Assembly: GCF_024809855.1 (NCBI RefSeq) | Contig: NZ_JANUEM010000007.1 | Span: 1 to 64,000 of the forward strand | Origin: Rheinheimera pacifica | GTDB lineage: Bacteria; Pseudomonadota; Gammaproteobacteria; Enterobacterales; Alteromonadaceae | DNA length: 64,000 nucleotides | Reading direction: 5' to 3' | Shown: one piece after another, positions 61,740 through 64,000 of the stretch | Layout of the letters: each line of letters begins with the position of its first letter | How positions within the stretch are numbered: position 1 is the stretch's first letter | Position numbers and translations under genes: made by a program | The notes under the pieces: model-generated | What the model saw: the letters and a program-made list of their open reading frames with translations, nothing else | The model's database searches: none | What the model was told of the DNA's origin: nothing

Positions 61740-61917
61740 GATCTGACTCCTGTTTGTTTTTTTGTTGTGCTTTTTGTTCGTCTTCAAATACCAGATTAGC
61801 AGCCTGATCGAAATCAGTTTTGCGTTTCTTGCTGTATGCCCAGATCACGAAGGCAATAAAGGCCACGAACAAAATGACGGTAAAAATACTGTGTATCGTT
61901 GCGTATTCCATGGGCAT
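61732..61917 (-). CDS. ccoQ: cbb3 oxidase subunit CcoQ
   Basis: A 61-residue single-pass protein with a membrane segment at residues 9-27 (HSIFTVILFVAFIAFVIWAY) and a basic, then acidic tail (SKKRKTDFDQAAN, FEDEQ). It matches CcoQ/FixQ in length and position. It stabilises the oxidase. The ATG overlaps the ccoO stop by one base (a second ATG at 61911 is also possible), and its stop overlaps ccoP by eight bases. Confidence 0.93.
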   Translation of the reverse strand: MPMEYATIHSIFTVILFVAFIAFVIWAYSKKRKTDFDQAANLVFEDEQKAQQKNKQESDHE

Positions 61918-62528
61918 TACTTCAGATGTGTGCCAAGCGACTGCAGATAAGCTATCAGCGCTTGCATTTCAGTTTTACCTTCCACAGCCGCAGCGGCACC
62001 TTCAATATCTTCGTCAGTGTATGGCAAGCCAAAGCTACGTAATACCTGCATTTTTTTTGCGGTGTATTTACCGTCCAGCACGTTTTTATCCAGCCATGGA
62101 AAAGCTGGCATATTAGATTGTGGTACCACTGAACGTGGGTCCATTAAGTGGGCGTGATGCCAGTCGTCGCTGTAGCGCTCGCCCACACGGGCCAGATCAG
62201 GGCCTGTACGCTTAGAGCCCCACAGGAACGGATGATCCCATACACTTTCACCGGCAACAGAGTAGTGGCCATAGCGTTCTACTTCCGCCCTGAACGGGCG
62301 GATCATCTGGCTATGGCAACCGACACAACCTTCGCGGATGTATATATCACGGCCTTCTAACTGCAAAGCTGTGTAAGGTGTCATACCGTCTACCGGCTGC
62401 GTGGTTTCATCCAGAAAAAATAGCGGCGTAATCAGTACCAGGGTGCCAAAACTGATGGCAACAATGGTTAAGATTGCTAGCAGGCCAACACTTCTTTCAA
62501 TTTTGTCATGATGATTCTTGTTCGACAT
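61917..62528 (-). CDS. ccoO: cbb3 oxidase monoheme cytochrome c subunit CcoO
   Basis: A 203-residue protein with one membrane segment (about 14-36) and one heme site CVGCH (C68, C71, H72), with the axial Met in the conserved MPAFPW. It carries electrons between CcoP and CcoN. Length is normal. It lies ten bases after ccoN. Confidence 0.96.
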   Translation of the reverse strand: MSNKNHHDKIERSVGLLAILTIVAISFGTLVLITPLFFLDETTQPVDGMTPYTALQLEGRDIYIREGCVGCHSQMIRPFRAEVERYGHYSVAGESVWDHPFLWGSKRTGPDLARVGERYSDDWHHAHLMDPRSVVPQSNMPAFPWLDKNVLDGKYTAKKMQVLRSFGLPYTDEDIEGAAAAVEGKTEMQALIAYLQSLGTHLK

Positions 62529-62538
62529 GATTTACCTC

Positions 62539-63966
62539 TTACGCTACTGCTGGCACAGGTTGTAGTGATTCATCTTTAGCGCGCACTGTTTTATAAACGT
62601 TGTACGCCATCAGTAACATACCGCTTACTACAAACACACCACCTATAAAACGCATCAGGTAAAATGGCATAGACGCTTCCAGGCTTTGAACAAAGCTGTA
62701 AGTCAGGGTGCCGTCAGTGTTTACCGCACGCCACATCATGCCCTGGGTAATACCGGATATCCACATTGCCACTATATACAGCACCACACCGATTGTATGC
62801 AGCCAGAAGTGGGTGTTAATCAGAGAAATACTATACATACGGCCCTGGTTATACAGCACCGGGATCAGGTGATAAATTGCACCGATAGAAATCATTGCAA
62901 CCCAGCCTAAGGCACCGGAGTGTACGTGGCCGATGGTCCAGTCAGTGTAATGCGACAGCGCATTTACTGATTTGATTGCCATCATCGGGCCTTCGAAAGT
63001 AGACATACCGTAGAACGACAAAGAAACAATTAAGAAACGCAAAATAGGGTCGGTTTTCAGCTTATGCCAGGCACCTGACAGCGTCATAATACCGTTAATC
63101 ATGCCGCCCCAGCTTGGTACAAACAACACAACCGACATCACCATACCTAAAGACTGAGTCCAGTCTGGCAGGGCAGTGTAGTGCAAATGGTGCGGGCCGG
63201 CCCAGATATACAGCGCAATCAGCGCCCAGAAGTGCACAATAGATAAACGGTAAGAATATACCGGACGACCAGCCTGCTTAGGTACAAAGTAGTACATCAT
63301 GCCCAGGAAGCCCGCAGTTAACAGGAAACCAACCGCATTGTGACCATACCACCACTGGATCATGGCATCTACTGCACCGGCATATATTGAGTAAGATTTA
63401 AACGCGCTTACTGGCATAGCCATGCTGTTTACAATATGCAGCGCAGCAACGGTAAGAATAAAGCCGCCTAAGAACCAGTTTGCGACATAAATGTGGCTGG
63501 TTTTACGCTTAACCAAAGTGCCAAAGAACACGATAGCGTAAGACACCCACACCAGGGTGATCAGGATATCAATTGGCCATTCCAGCTCGGCGTACTCTTT
63601 GCTGCTGGTTAAGCCCATTGGCAGGGTAATTACCGCCGAAACAATAACGGCTTGCCAGCCCCAAAAGGTAAACATAGCCAGTTTTTCGGCAAACAAACGC
63701 ACCTGGCAGGTACGCTGCACTATGTAATAACTGGTAGCGAACAGGGCGCTGGTACCAAAAGCGAAAATTACCGCATTGGTGTGTAAAGGACGAAGACGAC
63801 TATAGGTCAACCAAGGAGTGTCAAAGTTTAATGCCGGCCAATATAATTGGGCCGCGATTAACACGCCCACCGCCATGCCGATAATCCCCCAAAAAACGGT
63901 GGTTAGGGCAAAGAGGCGGACAACGCGATAGTTGTAGTCAACATTTAACGATTTGGTCTGGCTCAT
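62539..63966 (-). CDS. ccoN: cbb3 oxidase catalytic subunit I CcoN
   Basis: A 475-residue, twelve-helix heme-copper oxidase subunit. Conserved histidines are in [12 protein letters not shown] (low-spin heme), [10 protein letters not shown] and GPHHLHY (CuB) and [11 protein letters not shown] (high-spin heme). This subunit reduces oxygen to water with high affinity, so the cell can respire at low oxygen. It is the first gene of ccoNOQP. Only 34 bases lie upstream in the window, so no promoter or FNR site can be seen. Confidence 0.97.
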   Translation of the reverse strand: MSQTKSLNVDYNYRVVRLFALTTVFWGIIGMAVGVLIAAQLYWPALNFDTPWLTYSRLRPLHTNAVIFAFGTSALFATSYYIVQRTCQVRLFAEKLAMFTFWGWQAVIVSAVITLPMGLTSSKEYAELEWPIDILITLVWVSYAIVFFGTLVKRKTSHIYVANWFLGGFILTVAALHIVNSMAMPVSAFKSYSIYAGAVDAMIQWWYGHNAVGFLLTAGFLGMMYYFVPKQAGRPVYSYRLSIVHFWALIALYIWAGPHHLHYTALPDWTQSLGMVMSVVLFVPSWGGMINGIMTLSGAWHKLKTDPILRFLIVSLSFYGMSTFEGPMMAIKSVNALSHYTDWTIGHVHSGALGWVAMISIGAIYHLIPVLYNQGRMYSISLINTHFWLHTIGVVLYIVAMWISGITQGMMWRAVNTDGTLTYSFVQSLEASMPFYLMRFIGGVFVVSGMLLMAYNVYKTVRAKDESLQPVPAVA

Positions 63967-64000
63967 GTTGAGTTCCGCTGCAGTTAGTGCTGGTTACTGA

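Noticed and set aside
63967..64000. Promoter and FNR site for ccoN
   Set aside because: Only 34 bases are present upstream and none resembles an FNR half-site pair.

Overview
The window looks like chromosomal DNA of a gammaproteobacterium, probably from the Rheinheimera/Alishewanella-like part of Alteromonadales/Chromatiaceae. This is inferred from gene content and order (ccoNOQP-ccoH-ccoI-ccoS-safE-fnr-uspE-ttcA, alaA, bax, yebG with a LexA box). The genus is a guess, because no rRNA or tRNA gene lies in the window.

Region 1 (1-5722) is the distal end of an integron cassette array. Eleven attC-like sites separate short genes, all on the + strand and nearly all of unknown function. Many encode small membrane proteins. 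The integrase gene is not in the window. Codon use and base composition are AT-richer than in the following region. The array ends with a coupled gene pair (DUF2127-type membrane protein plus a helix-hairpin-helix protein) with no attC after it.

Region 2 (5835-10896) holds a secreted Kelch-repeat protein, a small secreted protein, then a cobalamin riboswitch followed by btuD-btuC-cobO-btuF. These genes import corrinoid through the inner membrane and adenosylate it.

Region 3 (10893-43691) is one complete type VI secretion system (T6SS). A Ser/Thr kinase gene (ppkA/impN-like) points left. To the right run tagH-tssJ-tssK-tssL-tssM-tagF-pppA (membrane complex and phospho-switch), then tssA-tssB-tssC-tssC2-tagJ-tssE-tssF-tssG-tssH (sheath, baseplate, recycling ATPase). 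The second block has the same order as impA-impH of Rhizobium. After a 295-base gap with a good sigma70-like promoter come hcp, a terminator, and a spike/effector operon: vgrG, PAAR, a 355-residue helical protein, a thiolase-like protein without the catalytic cysteine, a 1318-residue Rhs effector with a DUF4329/JAB-like tip, and a small overlapping gene that is probably the immunity gene.

Region 4 (43722-55098) is housekeeping and accessory: MAPEG protein, zinc-ribbon rhomboid protease, patatin-like protein, dGTPase, SOS-controlled yebG, AgcS symporter, SYLF lipoprotein, alaA, bax and a DUF2987 protein, and ttcA.

Region 5 (55179-63966, all on the - strand) is the microaerobic respiration block: ccoNOQP encodes the cbb3 oxidase, ccoH/ccoI/ccoS/safE its assembly and copper delivery, and fnr and uspE the oxygen-responsive regulator and a stress protein.

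The most interesting parts are the spike/effector operon with its probable new toxin-immunity pair and adaptor pair, the structured hcp leader, the hairpin between the two sheath genes, and the uncharacterised integron cassettes.
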